A stretch of 64,000 nucleotides of DNA from contig UQMB01000014.1 of assembly GCA_900541925.1 (NCBI GenBank), forward strand, positions 1 through 64,000. The letters run 5' to 3'. Position numbers and translations under genes: made by a program. This document shows, piece by piece, positions 1-7,563 of the stretch (position 1 is the stretch's first letter; each line of letters starts with the position of its first letter). The notes under the pieces were generated by a model, which made no database searches, was not told the origin of the DNA, and was given only the letters and a program-made list of their open reading frames with translations. This DNA is from an uncultured Bacteroidales bacterium (GTDB lineage: Bacteria > Bacteroidota > Bacteroidia > Bacteroidales > UBA932).

Positions 1-338
1 TCCTGCGATGCTTTTGTGTTGAGCAGGAGGCCGCCCGCTCCCGGTGCGCCGCCCAACAGAACATCTACGGCCTGCCTCGTCGCTAAACCCTCGCCGAACC
101 ACGGCCCGGTCTCTGGATGAGCAGGGACTGCCGCGGCGAATTCCGACAGGCTCGGTTGAGACCATCCCATCCAGACGGCGTTCTGGCCGTGGTCGGCGTG
201 ACCGACAGGGTCTGGCAGGGAGGGTCGGTCATGAGCACACTGCGTAGAGGTCCCTGCGAGGCCTCCCGTCATGACCGAGGCTGACGGAAAGCCCCGCGCG
301 AGTACCGGTCATGCACGCGCTATCTGCGTCGCCCCCTC
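1..338. other. non-coding GC-rich stretch
   Basis: No convincing gene is visible. The short open frames lack recognisable domains and have the arginine/proline-rich composition expected of random GC-rich DNA. The sequence runs directly into the first copy of the hairpin repeat. It may be the tail of a larger repeat-rich gap that continues outside the window. Confidence 0.6.
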
Positions 339-448
339 CGTGGAACACCTACCGGCGCGTGGAACAATGCCGTGCGCACAAGGGGCGTTTTCACTCACCG
401 CGATGATTTTCAGAAGCTCGCGTGCGTAGGAAGGGGCCTGGTGCGCAC
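339..448 (+). repeat. dispersed hairpin repeat, copy A
   Basis: First of three related copies; the others begin at 57312 and 59221. It has two head units starting CGTGGAACA (339-357 complete at 19 bp, 358-371 partial). An inverted repeat follows: left arm 372-383 (GTGCGCACAAGG) and right arm 437-448 (CCTGGTGCGCAC), matching at 11 of 12 positions. The roughly 53-nt loop contains GGGGCGTTTTCACTCACCGC and the AGCTCGCGTGCG core shared with the other copies. This is the most diverged copy: its loop has GATGATTTTCAGAAG where the others have GCCGGTTTTCAAAAG. No coding potential is evident. Confidence 0.85.
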
Positions 449-472
449 GGCCCGGGAGCGATGGCAGGCGTG

Positions 473-660
<188 letters not shown>

Positions 661-748
661 TGGCGCGGGACGAGGTCTGGACGAACCAGAAAAGAGGCCG
701 ACTAAGTATTAGCCGGCCCCGGATAAAAGGTGTTGAAGTCTTTAGTAA

Positions 749-769
749 GCGGCAAAAACAAGTTGCCGC
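749..769 (-). terminator. hairpin downstream of the fimbrillin-like gene
   Basis: GCGGCAA (749-755) and TTGCCGC (763-769) form a perfect 7-bp stem with a 7-nt loop, about 45 nt past the stop codon of the minus-strand lipoprotein gene. Only a short T-rich stretch follows on that strand, so terminator function is plausible but not certain. Confidence 0.5.
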
Positions 770-814
770 AGATTTGGCAAAGATTTTTGTGGCGAGATTT
801 CTTTTGACGATTAC

Positions 815-1768
815 TTATTTCGTCATATCTACAGTAAGGCGATATATCTTACTCGGCTCAAAAGTGAGCTTGGACGCGAGGGTCTTGGTCTTTGAGATGT
901 CGCCTGCATCAGTGCTGACGGTCAGGGTCAAAGTTTCTCCCGACTCTATCTCGCAATTTCTTGCTTCATATCCAATCATCCATGCCGTCACGGTCCCGCC
1001 TGAAGCAGGAGCAAAATCGTCAAGACTTGTTTGGATTATTCGAAAAGCCTCTGCAGCCGGACCTCCATACATAGAAAGGAAAAGGTCACCAGCATAAGAC
1101 CAACCTTGGGCGCTCAGAGTGCCTTTAGATGACTCCAGTTTTATTCTGGAAACCTTATTCACTGTAGAAGGCAGAGTGACTGTGGCCTTGACAATATAGC
1201 AAGTGTTCTTGAGCGTAGCCTTGACACTGCTTGAGACAAGTTCAGGGACGGTTATCTTGCCTTTCATCACGACGCTTTCGGCAAGGAAGGACGGGTCAGC
1301 ATTTGCCCCTTGAACATTAAGGTTAGATGCCACATGTATATATTCGTTACCTACTCTACAATTGTAAAGGACACTTGTTTTGCACGCCCAAAAAGTGGTA
1401 GCGCCGTCTCCCACTGTAAGAGCAGGGTAGAACACTGATACCGATGCGGCGCCGTCAGGGTTGGAGTACGTACCGCTGAACTTCGCTACCGGGCCCGCAG
1501 TAGTTGCAGTGAAGATGTCATTGGAAAGGACCTTCCCTGAAGCGTCAAGGGCGATGAGCGATATGGCGTCATCCTTTACCCATGCCGACTTGAGGGCATT
1601 GGCATCTTCCGTGTAGCTGACTTTGGTGTCAACTCCTTCGATGGCGGCGGAGAGCACCACCTCCACCGGATTATACTTCACTCCCGACGCCGGGGCGTTG
1701 TCGCCTTTCTGGCAAGAGGCTGCGGCGAGCAGCGCCGCGGCGGTGATGATGAGATAAGATTTTTTCAT
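815..1768 (-). CDS. fimbrillin-like surface lipoprotein
   Basis: The 317-residue product starts with a lipoprotein signal, MKKSYLIITAAALLAAASC, with Cys19 as the lipidated residue. The rest reads like the Bacteroidales fimbrillin/Mfa-like family: an early 'VVLSAAIEG..TKVSY' stretch, a middle 'FSGTYSNPDG.ASVSVFYPA' region, and a C-terminal segment ending in 'KIYRLTVDM' as in fimbrillin-type beta-sandwich domains. It is probably exported and anchored to the outer membrane as a surface or pilus-like subunit. The open frame continues upstream to 2317, but the signal peptide fixes the start here. A 42-codon ORF lies 20 nt upstream, and the promoter and a palindrome precede that. The exact role is unknown. 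Confidence 0.8.
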   Translation of the reverse strand: MKKSYLIITAAALLAAASCQKGDNAPASGVKYNPVEVVLSAAIEGVDTKVSYTEDANALKSAWVKDDAISLIALDASGKVLSNDIFTATTAGPVAKFSGTYSNPDGAASVSVFYPALTVGDGATTFWACKTSVLYNCRVGNEYIHVASNLNVQGANADPSFLAESVVMKGKITVPELVSSSVKATLKNTCYIVKATVTLPSTVNKVSRIKLESSKGTLSAQGWSYAGDLFLSMYGGPAAEAFRIIQTSLDDFAPASGGTVTAWMIGYEARNCEIESGETLTLTVSTDAGDISKTKTLASKLTFEPSKIYRLTVDMTK

Positions 1769-1788
1769 TGCTTTCTTGGGTTTTAAGG

Positions 1789-1917
1789 TTACCAGATTTC
1801 TCCTCCGTCTCCGAAGTCGCTTGTGGTGAAGCTCGACTGGAGCACCGTGCTGTCGAGGTTGATCCCGACCTCCTCGCAGGTCGGCGGGATGTAGTTGCTG
1901 TCGTTGTACATAATCAT
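1789..1917 (-). CDS. small peptide ORF upstream of lipoprotein gene
   Basis: A 42-codon ORF, also startable at 1911, that ends 20 nt before the lipoprotein start on the same strand. The peptide begins MIMYNDSNYIPPTCEEV, has a short hydrophobic centre, and ends in a Gly/Asp-rich tail, SDFGDGGEIW. An ORF of the same design (a Y..P....V.EI-like start and a Gly/Asp-rich tail with an aromatic end) sits upstream of the lipoprotein gene at 19670. Such short ORFs are common before surface-protein genes in Bacteroidales. It may be a secreted peptide or a coupling leader; no function is known. Confidence 0.55.
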   Translation of the reverse strand: MIMYNDSNYIPPTCEEVGINLDSTVLQSSFTTSDFGDGGEIW

Positions 1918-1965
1918 GATTGTTGTTTATTATGGTATTACTCTTTTTGATGCTTCCCTTTGCCG

Positions 1966-1973
1966 CAAATATA
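1966..1973 (-). promoter_or_regulatory. -7 box (TATATTTG) of the peptide/lipoprotein cassette
   Basis: On the minus strand this reads TATATTTG, a perfect match to the Bacteroidales -7 consensus TAnnTTTG, 48 nt upstream of the small ORF. No clear TTTG -33 box is present at the expected distance. Instead the spacer contains a run of ten G residues (minus strand), so changes in tract length would alter box spacing. Confidence 0.6.
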
Positions 1974-1982
1974 GTCGTTTTA

Positions 1983-1992
1983 CCCCCCCCCC
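1983..1992 (-). repeat. 10-nt G tract (minus strand) in a promoter spacer
   Basis: Ten C residues on the plus strand, so G on the transcribed-sense strand, 9 nt upstream of the TATATTTG box and directly next to the palindromic repeat. Homopolymer tracts in promoter spacers are a known phase-variation device in other bacteria; here that is inferred from position only. Confidence 0.8.
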
Positions 1993-1994
1993 TT

Positions 1995-2037
1995 GATATG
2001 GCTAAAGAGGCAATTTGTGCTCTTTTAGCCATATTTG
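1995..2037. repeat. 43-bp palindromic repeat, copy 1
   Basis: Matches the element at 21856-21898 at 39 of 43 positions. It is an inverted repeat: ATATGGCTAAA and TTTAGCCATAT form an 11-bp stem, extended through a bulge by GAG/CTC. Both copies lie upstream of a small peptide ORF plus lipoprotein gene. The minus-strand translation starts MAKRAQIASLAIS, but the mirrored stem conservation points to a DNA or RNA structure rather than a protein. Confidence 0.85.
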
Positions 2038-2339
2038 GGCGCTTTTTTGGGGTTTTTCTTCCTCTTGCACATGGGCGCAGGGCGCGGCGGACAGGCGAGG
2101 TGTCAGGCAGGCAGGCGGGATGCAAGGCAGAGCAGGCAAGGCTGGGAGTTGGCGGGATGCAGGTGGACATCCGGCTGGAGTCGGAAGGCAATTCCGGGTC
2201 GAAAGACAATGCCAGGGATGACAGCAACGATGGGGAGGACAGCAATGACGGGAAGGAAGCCCGGCGAAGCCCAAGAGAGGCCGGCTCGCACTTTGAGCCG
2301 GCCTCTCTCGGGCGCAAACGAAGCAGCGGACGGAGAGCG
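2038..2339. other. non-coding gap with strong hairpin
   Basis: No gene is supported; the frames crossing it are low-complexity and join unrelated sequence. It holds degenerate short repeats (GACAGCAAYGAYGGGRAG-like, near 2219 and 2239) and a strong hairpin at 2274-2308 described separately. Confidence 0.6.
2274..2308 (-). terminator. 14-bp hairpin after the GH43 gene
   Basis: AGAGAGGCCGGCTC (2274-2287) and GAGCCGGCCTCTCT (2295-2308) form a perfect 14-bp stem with a 7-nt loop, about 32 nt past the stop codon of the GH43 gene. No T tract follows on the minus strand, so it may stabilise the mRNA end or terminate weakly. Confidence 0.65.
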
Positions 2340-3803
2340 TCAGTGCTTGCGGAAATTCCACTTGGAATTGTCGCTGCTCATATCGAATTTGCCGAGCGTA
2401 GGGGTGCTGTCCGCGATGGAGATGAGCGCGTATTTCTCATCTGTGCCCGGAACGCTCTTAGGCATGATCCTGTATGTGCCGTCGGTGAGCTGCTCAATCC
2501 TCCAGAGCTGCTCCGGCGCCCCGGTAAACTGAGGTACCGTCACGAGTTCCGCGCCCTCAGCCGCAGCAAGCGCGCGCTCCGTGCCCTCGATCACAATCTT
2601 GAAATATGGCGCGCCGAGATAGCCCCCGGCCTCCGGAACGGCCGTGATGGTCCACTTCTGGTGCGGCCTGAACATGTAGTCGCCGATACGGACATCGATG
2701 TTGCCCTCAGGCCAGGTGTCGATCACATCCTCGAGCTTCTGATCCTCGATGATGACCTCCGGCTCGTCGTTGTTGCGCCAGAACCCGCGCATGCCGCCGG
2801 CCATCCTGACGAAGTCCACGGCAAGCTCCAGCGCGTAGCCTCTGCGCTCGGACTCAATCTTGTAGGTGCCGTTCTTGAAGAGGTCTCCGGCCACAGGCCA
2901 GTCGTTCTTCCAGAGCAGAGGACGGATTCCGAGCACGCTGCGGCCGCTTCTGTTGAGATCAGCCTCGAAGTGGCAGGACATCTTCTCCACGCCCTCTTCC
3001 TCTATATAGCGTCCGAAGTGTCCCGGACCGGTCACCCTGCCCTGAGCGGCGAGCACCATCTTGCCGCCGCCGCGGAGCATGTCGCGTCCGACATTGTCAA
3101 GATACGGACCTGTGACGCTACGCGAGCGGCCCACCACGATGTTGTAGGTGGAGTTGGCGCCGTCACAGCAGGTGCCGTGCGTGCCGAGCAGATAATACCA
3201 GCCGTTGCGATACATGAGAGTGGAAGCCTCACAGTCTATCGCGATGTTGACAGGCTCGTTGCCCTCGACCCTCTTCCCGGTGGCCGGGTCAAGCTCCACG
3301 AGACGGATGAATCCGAAATAAGTGCCATAGGTGAGATAGAGCCTGCCGTCGGTCGGGTCGAGGAGAAGCCCCGCGTCAATGGCGTCGCAGTCCTCGTCAA
3401 CCAGCGAGCTGGCGACCTCCACCGGCTCGGTGTATTTGAAATCCGGAGAATTCGGGTCAAGAGTCTTGTTCCACATCGTCAGCACCTTGCCGGCATGTCC
3501 GCCGCCAAGTCCACCGCCCGTGGCGCTGTAGGCAATCAGATAACGGTCACCTATCTTGATGGCGTCAGGAGCCGCTCCGCCGCCGGGGCGTACTGCGCCG
3601 CCGTTCCAGATCCAGCCGTCCTCAGAAATCAGTCCTCCGCCGCCGGTGCCGAAGGTGTAGTATTTGCCGTCACAGTACATTATAGTGGACGGATCGTGGA
3701 TAAATGGCTTGCCGTCGGGGGAAACGCTGCTCTGGGCGGAAGCCACACCGGACAAAGAGACAAGGGAAGCAAGGGCCATGGCCCCCATCAATATTCTTTT
3801 CAT
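2340..3803 (-). CDS. secreted GH43-family glycosidase (arabinanase-like)
   Basis: The 487-residue product has a cleavable signal peptide ending near VASAQ. The N-terminal two thirds look like the five-bladed propeller of glycoside hydrolase family 43: HDPSTI early (catalytic Asp), a PDAIK motif in the position of the usual WAPD, DAIDAGLLLD, then DCEAS with the likely catalytic Glu and a CCDG..STYNIVVGRS segment typical of arabinan endo-1,5-alpha-arabinosidases. About the last 150 residues form a separate domain, possibly carbohydrate-binding, ending in a repeated W-rich lectin-like pattern. It probably degrades arabinan side chains of plant pectin in the periplasm or at the surface. It follows its partner gene by 13 nt. 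Substrate assignment is inferred. Confidence 0.82.
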   Translation of the reverse strand: MKRILMGAMALASLVSLSGVASAQSSVSPDGKPFIHDPSTIMYCDGKYYTFGTGGGGLISEDGWIWNGGAVRPGGGAAPDAIKIGDRYLIAYSATGGGLGGGHAGKVLTMWNKTLDPNSPDFKYTEPVEVASSLVDEDCDAIDAGLLLDPTDGRLYLTYGTYFGFIRLVELDPATGKRVEGNEPVNIAIDCEASTLMYRNGWYYLLGTHGTCCDGANSTYNIVVGRSRSVTGPYLDNVGRDMLRGGGKMVLAAQGRVTGPGHFGRYIEEEGVEKMSCHFEADLNRSGRSVLGIRPLLWKNDWPVAGDLFKNGTYKIESERRGYALELAVDFVRMAGGMRGFWRNNDEPEVIIEDQKLEDVIDTWPEGNIDVRIGDYMFRPHQKWTITAVPEAGGYLGAPYFKIVIEGTERALAAAEGAELVTVPQFTGAPEQLWRIEQLTDGTYRIMPKSVPGTDEKYALISIADSTPTLGKFDMSSDNSKWNFRKH

Positions 3804-3816
3804 CTTAAGGGAATGC

Positions 3817-4503
3817 TTATTTGTTGGATATGGTTATGTTCTTGACAGGGTTGCCGGCCTCATCGAGGAAGCGCAGGCAGAAATCACTCATCCCCGGGCC
3901 GTTGATCACAGCCCCGCGAATGATGTTCTTTCCTTTCTTGAGAGTGAGCCTCTTGGACATGCAGTCATCCATCACCATGCGCCTGTCACCGGAAAGAAGG
4001 AGCACCTCCTCCCCGTTGAGCCACCACATCGATGCGGAGTTGGAGCCCACGGAGAGCCTTACATCCGGCATATCCTCAGGGCAGTTGATGACTGTCACCG
4101 CCCAGAAGAGCACTCCGTAGACATCGGTCTTGAGGTTGCTCGCGAAGCGGAACAGCTTGACATTGTAGAGCTTGCTGTCAAAGGCGTGCCATGTGAGGCT
4201 CTGCTTGCCGACCTTGACTTTGGACCCGGGCTTAGGCACGGCGGTGAACTGTCCCGGGAAATACTCTGTATAGAACGCCTCACGCAGATAACTGTCCGTG
4301 AAGACGGTATTGGTGCGGTTCGGCTTGCTGATCGGTTCCAGCAGGAGCCAGCGGCCAATGAAGCCGTCGGCATCCGGAGTCACCTCCGCGGAAGTCATGA
4401 AGTAGTTCTCAAGAGCAGTGTCTCCCTCTTGGGCGAACGCGCCGCCGCAGCATAGTGCAGCGAGCAGGGAGGATGCGAAAATGAATTTTCTGATACTTGT
4501 CAT
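3817..4503 (-). CDS. secreted protein in glycosidase operon
   Basis: The 228-residue product has a signal peptide (MTSIRKFIFASSLLAALCCGGAFAQ in two overlapping parts, cleavage after FAQ). The open frame starts at 4539, but the signal peptide and the upstream -7 box support the start used here. The mature protein is rich in Trp and beta-strand-like segments (IGRWLLLEPI, SASMWWLNGEEV), a pattern seen in galactose-binding-like accessory domains of Bacteroidota polysaccharide-degrading proteins. It has no obvious catalytic motif. As first gene of a two-gene operon with a GH43 enzyme, it probably assists binding or processing of the same glycan. The function is inferred from context. Confidence 0.6.
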   Translation of the reverse strand: MTSIRKFIFASSLLAALCCGGAFAQEGDTALENYFMTSAEVTPDADGFIGRWLLLEPISKPNRTNTVFTDSYLREAFYTEYFPGQFTAVPKPGSKVKVGKQSLTWHAFDSKLYNVKLFRFASNLKTDVYGVLFWAVTVINCPEDMPDVRLSVGSNSASMWWLNGEEVLLLSGDRRMVMDDCMSKRLTLKKGKNIIRGAVINGPGMSDFCLRFLDEAGNPVKNITISNK

Positions 4504-4521
4504 CGGTATTAGTGTTTTCCA

Positions 4522-4529
4522 CAAATATA
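4522..4529 (-). promoter_or_regulatory. -7 box (TATATTTG) of the GH43 operon
   Basis: Minus-strand TATATTTG, matching TAnnTTTG, 18 nt upstream of the start at 4503. A -33 box at the ideal spacing is not evident. Its place argues for the 4503 start rather than 4539, since the latter would lie upstream of the transcript. Confidence 0.6.
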
Positions 4530-4601
4530 CCGTGGACAAGTGTCAAACGCCGGTTTTGGTGTATCAGAAAGTTTTGTCTGCCGTTCTTATCGCAGCGCGT
4601 C

Positions 4602-5471
4602 TCATAGAAATGCACGTTTCCGCCCGGACTCCTTGCGCAGGCGGCGCAGTTCCGGGATACGGGCGCGCAGTTCCGGGACGAACCGGAGCGGGATGAGGGA
4701 GAAATTCTTGAGCGACATCCCGGCAAGTTCAAACGGGTATGTCAGCCTCCGCCAAAGCCAGCAACGCCCCGGGTCGCTGAGCCGCACCACCACGGCGATG
4801 CACTTCAGCCGCATCCGCTTCTCGCGAGGAGTCTTCCTGCCGGCACGGTCGTGGACAGCCGCGGCAGCCGGGACCACGCCGCAGCGAAGCCCGCGCCAAT
4901 GCAGACGGTCAATATAATTGTCATCCTCCCCGTATTGGGCGAACGCCGGAGAGAAGCCGCCGACCTCCAGCAGAGCCTTGCGGGAGACGAGCCAATGCGC
5001 CGCCATCACAAACGGCACATCGACGACCAGCCGCGGATCCGGAGCCACAGCCGAAGCGGCCTTGAGGTATCTGGAGCACTTCCGGGAAAACCACGGGTCA
5101 AGCCTGCCGGAAGCGTCGTTCTGCACAGGGCTCAGAATGCCGTAGTCCGGGCGGGCCGCAGCCACGAGGGTCGAAAGCGTGTCCTTCTCCACCCAGGCAT
5201 CCTGGTTGAGAAGGTAAACGAAGTCATAGCCCCGTTCCAGAGCGAGCCGCAGCCCGATGTTGTTGGCCGCCCCGAAGCCTGGATTGCCGTCGGAGAGAAT
5301 CAGTTCCGCCGCGGGGAAATGTTCATGGACAAATTCGCGGGTCCCGTCAGCGGAGCCGTTGTCCACCACGAGCACATCCGGACGCAGGCGGCTGGCGAAG
5401 AGGCTTCCGAGACACCTCTCCACCCACCTCTTCGCGTTATAGGTGACCACTATCGCCAACACCTTCGTCAT
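4602..5471 (-). CDS. family 2 glycosyltransferase
   Basis: A 289-residue GT-A fold transferase. The N-terminus has the family pattern VLAIVVTYNA...CL.SL, then VVDNGSADGT for nucleotide-sugar binding, GFGAANNIG, a NQD triplet in the DXD metal-binding position, and GEDDNYIDR in the acceptor/catalytic region. No membrane segments stand out. It probably adds a rhamnose-like or related sugar to a surface polysaccharide. The start codon overlaps the stop of the upstream DUF1016 gene (ATGA). The first 20 codons resemble the short fragment at 6513-6605, which suggests the DUF1016 gene arrived between two related GT2 genes or within one of them. Confidence 0.88.
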   Translation of the reverse strand: MTKVLAIVVTYNAKRWVERCLGSLFASRLRPDVLVVDNGSADGTREFVHEHFPAAELILSDGNPGFGAANNIGLRLALERGYDFVYLLNQDAWVEKDTLSTLVAAARPDYGILSPVQNDASGRLDPWFSRKCSRYLKAASAVAPDPRLVVDVPFVMAAHWLVSRKALLEVGGFSPAFAQYGEDDNYIDRLHWRGLRCGVVPAAAAVHDRAGRKTPREKRMRLKCIAVVVRLSDPGRCWLWRRLTYPFELAGMSLKNFSLIPLRFVPELRARIPELRRLRKESGRKRAFL

Positions 5472-6511
5472 AGGGGATGAATATTATGCGTACTTATTCT
5501 TCTTCCGAAGTGTTCTCGCAGAGACCATTCCACAACGGATGAATCTTTGTCTTTGCAAAGAAGAATACCAATGCTTGGGTTGTCTCCTTCACCTCTAAGC
5601 AATTCATCAGCAGCCGAAACATAGAAATTCAGCTTGCCAATGAACTCAGGCATAAAGTCCACTATTTTCAGCTCTACCACCACATAGCATTTCAGACGAG
5701 TTTGATAGAAAACCATATCGGGGAAGTAGGACTTCCCGCTTGGCGTGTCAAGTTCCATCTGCCGACCAACATACGCAAAGCCCTTACCCAGTTCCAAAAG
5801 GAAGCGAGTGATGTTTACGGCTAACTTATTTTCCAAATCCTTTTCGCTGAACTTGCTTGGCAATGAGAAGAAATCCAATTTGTAAGGGTCTTTTATGATT
5901 TCTGCTGCCAATGCGTTTTGCGGCCGTGGCAATGTCACATTAAAGTTATTCAAAGTCTTGCCTGCATGCTCGTATAATTGAGCCTTAACCACATTCTCCA
6001 ATTCAGTACGGCTCATGTTGCCTTCAACTACCTTGTTGAGATAGAACAAGGCTGCATTTATCGTGTCGCATTTGGAAACAATAACCGTTTGGTGTCTCCA
6101 TGGAACACAAAGCAGAATTTCAGGCATTTTCATAGAGGCATTTTCCACTTCTAACAGTTTTCTACCAGCTTGGTAGAAAAATTCAGTTTGGGAAGAATAG
6201 AATATAAACCATCTTTTAATGTTATACAGGTTAGCCACAGAAAATCCCTCTGCTTGTGGAAATTCCGCTCGTAAATCAAGGCTCAACCTTTTCATAAAGC
6301 TTGCGCCCCACTCATATTGTTTTTGCTTCTCACAAATGTCCTCGCCCAAACTCCAGTAGAATTTGAGCATTTCCGTATTTACTTTGACGGCAGCTTTAAG
6401 CTGTGCCATGCGGAAGCGTTTCCTCAAGTCAGACAACCACTTGACATAGTTTTTGTCAGCCATAAAAGAATCGCTGTTCACGAACTGCGGTATGTTGTTC
6501 TTTTCTGCCAT
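5468..6511 (-). CDS. DUF1016/YhcG-type PDDEXK nuclease
   Basis: A 347-residue protein with the N-terminal DUF1016 helical region (YVKWLSDLRKRF, FYWSLGEDI, FSVANLYNIKRW) and a C-terminal PDDEXK nuclease domain: a conserved FPDMVFY Asp followed by VVVELK supply the D..ExK core near residues 270-290. Family members usually continue some 30-40 residues past the EWSLR motif. Here the sequence changes at once to an unrelated tail, EHFGRRISTHNIHPL, and stops on the next gene's ATG, so the 3' end looks cut. It is visibly AT-richer than its neighbours and interrupts a glycosyltransferase block, both signs of horizontal arrival. The family is linked to mobile elements and restriction loci; its role here is unknown. 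Confidence 0.85.
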   Translation of the reverse strand: MAEKNNIPQFVNSDSFMADKNYVKWLSDLRKRFRMAQLKAAVKVNTEMLKFYWSLGEDICEKQKQYEWGASFMKRLSLDLRAEFPQAEGFSVANLYNIKRWFIFYSSQTEFFYQAGRKLLEVENASMKMPEILLCVPWRHQTVIVSKCDTINAALFYLNKVVEGNMSRTELENVVKAQLYEHAGKTLNNFNVTLPRPQNALAAEIIKDPYKLDFFSLPSKFSEKDLENKLAVNITRFLLELGKGFAYVGRQMELDTPSGKSYFPDMVFYQTRLKCYVVVELKIVDFMPEFIGKLNFYVSAADELLRGEGDNPSIGILLCKDKDSSVVEWSLREHFGRRISTHNIHPL

Positions 6512-6512
6512 A

Positions 6513-6605
6513 TTACTTAGAAGCTGTTTTGAAAGGAGTCAAAAGACACCTCTCCACCCACCTCATCGCGTTATAGGTCACTACAATAGCCAGAACTTTA
6601 GGCAT
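6513..6605 (-). pseudogene. broken 5' fragment of a GT2 gene
   Basis: Thirty codons, MPKVLAIVVTYNAMRWVERC followed by a few unrelated residues and a stop. The first 20 codons align with the N-terminus of the GT2 at 4602-5471 (MTKVLAIVVTYNAKRWVERC). At DNA level 33 nt around 6545-6577 match 5411-5443 with a single difference, and divergence rises toward the start codons. Homology ends just before the DUF1016 start, so this looks like the 5' stump left by the insertion or by recombination between paralogues. Confidence 0.75.
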
Positions 6606-6608
6606 CAT

Positions 6609-7562
6609 CTATCCGGAATATGAGATGAAGAGCTCCTTGGGGCTGCGGCGGGTGAAGATGCTGCGGCAGATGTTGCGGAAAGTCCTCGCCTTGATGCGGT
6701 TCTCCTCCGTAGGGCGGAGGCGGCAGCGCAGCGCGGCCTTGAGGTATTTGGAGAATTCCGCCGTCCAGACTCCGAGGGCCAGGACGAAGTATTTGAGCGG
6801 AGAGCCGCCGCTGAAGAAGATCAGGGAGCCGCGGACGGCCGCAGGCCGTACGGCAGGCGAAAGCCTGCCGGCGGTGGTGCGCCACTTGTGCACCACCGCC
6901 ACCGCGGCATCCACATACACGCCGTATCCCCTGCTGCGGGCCAGCGTGGAGAGGGCGATGTCCTCCGGAGTGAAGAAATACCGCTCGTCGAACCAGCCGA
7001 GGCTGCGGAAGATGTCTGTCTTTATCAGGAACGCGGCCCCAGAGATGTTGGACGTCCCGTATATCCGCCCGGCGAGGGGCGTCTTCCCCACGGTATCGTC
7101 CTTGGGCTCGCTGTACAGATGCCACTGCTGAAGCAGATAATGGCGCGCCGGATACGGCGGCCTTCCGCAGAGCTGCAAAGAAAAATCGGCATTGACCAGC
7201 CGCGGAGTCACGATGGCGGCGCTCTCCGGAAGCCGGCCGAAATCCTCCACCAGGGCGCCTATGACATCCTCGCGGATTTCTGTGTCGTCATTGAGAATGA
7301 AGCAGAACCGGCCGCGGGCCCGGTGCAGGGCCAGATTGTTGTTCTCCGAAAAGCCCCGTGTCTGCCGGCTCTCGACAAACTCCACCCACGGGTAGTCGGC
7401 CCGGACTTTAGAGAGATTGTCGTCGGAGAAGCGGTAAGCCACCACGAGCGTCTCATAAGAGACCGCCGCCGTGTGCTTCCTGAGGCTGTCCAGACAAGGA
7501 TACAGATTGTCCAGCCTGTCCATGCAGACTATGACTATGCTCACCAGAGGGGCCGTCTCCAT
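6609..7562 (-). CDS. family 2 glycosyltransferase
   Basis: A 317-residue GT2 enzyme starting METAPLVSIVIV, one nucleotide after the rimM stop codon; an upstream start at 7589 would overlap rimM. It has the GT-A pattern: N-terminal nucleotide-binding strand, RGFSENNNLAL, the metal-binding-type triplet NDD in FILNDDTEI, and a FDERYFFTPEDIAL acceptor motif. The C-terminal third is basic with a hydrophobic FVLALGVW stretch that may touch the membrane. Lying in an operon with rpsP and rimM, it likely joins the glycan set of this locus. The sugar specificity cannot be read. Confidence 0.85.
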   Translation of the reverse strand: METAPLVSIVIVCMDRLDNLYPCLDSLRKHTAAVSYETLVVAYRFSDDNLSKVRADYPWVEFVESRQTRGFSENNNLALHRARGRFCFILNDDTEIREDVIGALVEDFGRLPESAAIVTPRLVNADFSLQLCGRPPYPARHYLLQQWHLYSEPKDDTVGKTPLAGRIYGTSNISGAAFLIKTDIFRSLGWFDERYFFTPEDIALSTLARSRGYGVYVDAAVAVVHKWRTTAGRLSPAVRPAAVRGSLIFFSGGSPLKYFVLALGVWTAEFSKYLKAALRCRLRPTEENRIKARTFRNICRSIFTRRSPKELFISYSG

Positions 7563-7563
7563 A

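Noticed and set aside
741..755. 15-nt match TTTAGTAAGCGGCAA shared, inverted, with 23407-23421
   Set aside because: A few exact 15-mers are expected by chance in a window of this size, and the flanks do not match.
2002..2361. 119-codon minus-strand frame over the palindrome and gap
   Set aside because: Low-complexity, overlaps the GH43 end and crosses the palindrome. The similar start at both palindromes is explained by the DNA repeat itself.
1920..3845. 641-codon open frame on the plus strand
   Set aside because: It lies antisense to the GH43 gene and has no recognisable domain; high GC creates long shadow frames. The GH43 frame has a signal peptide and catalytic motifs.
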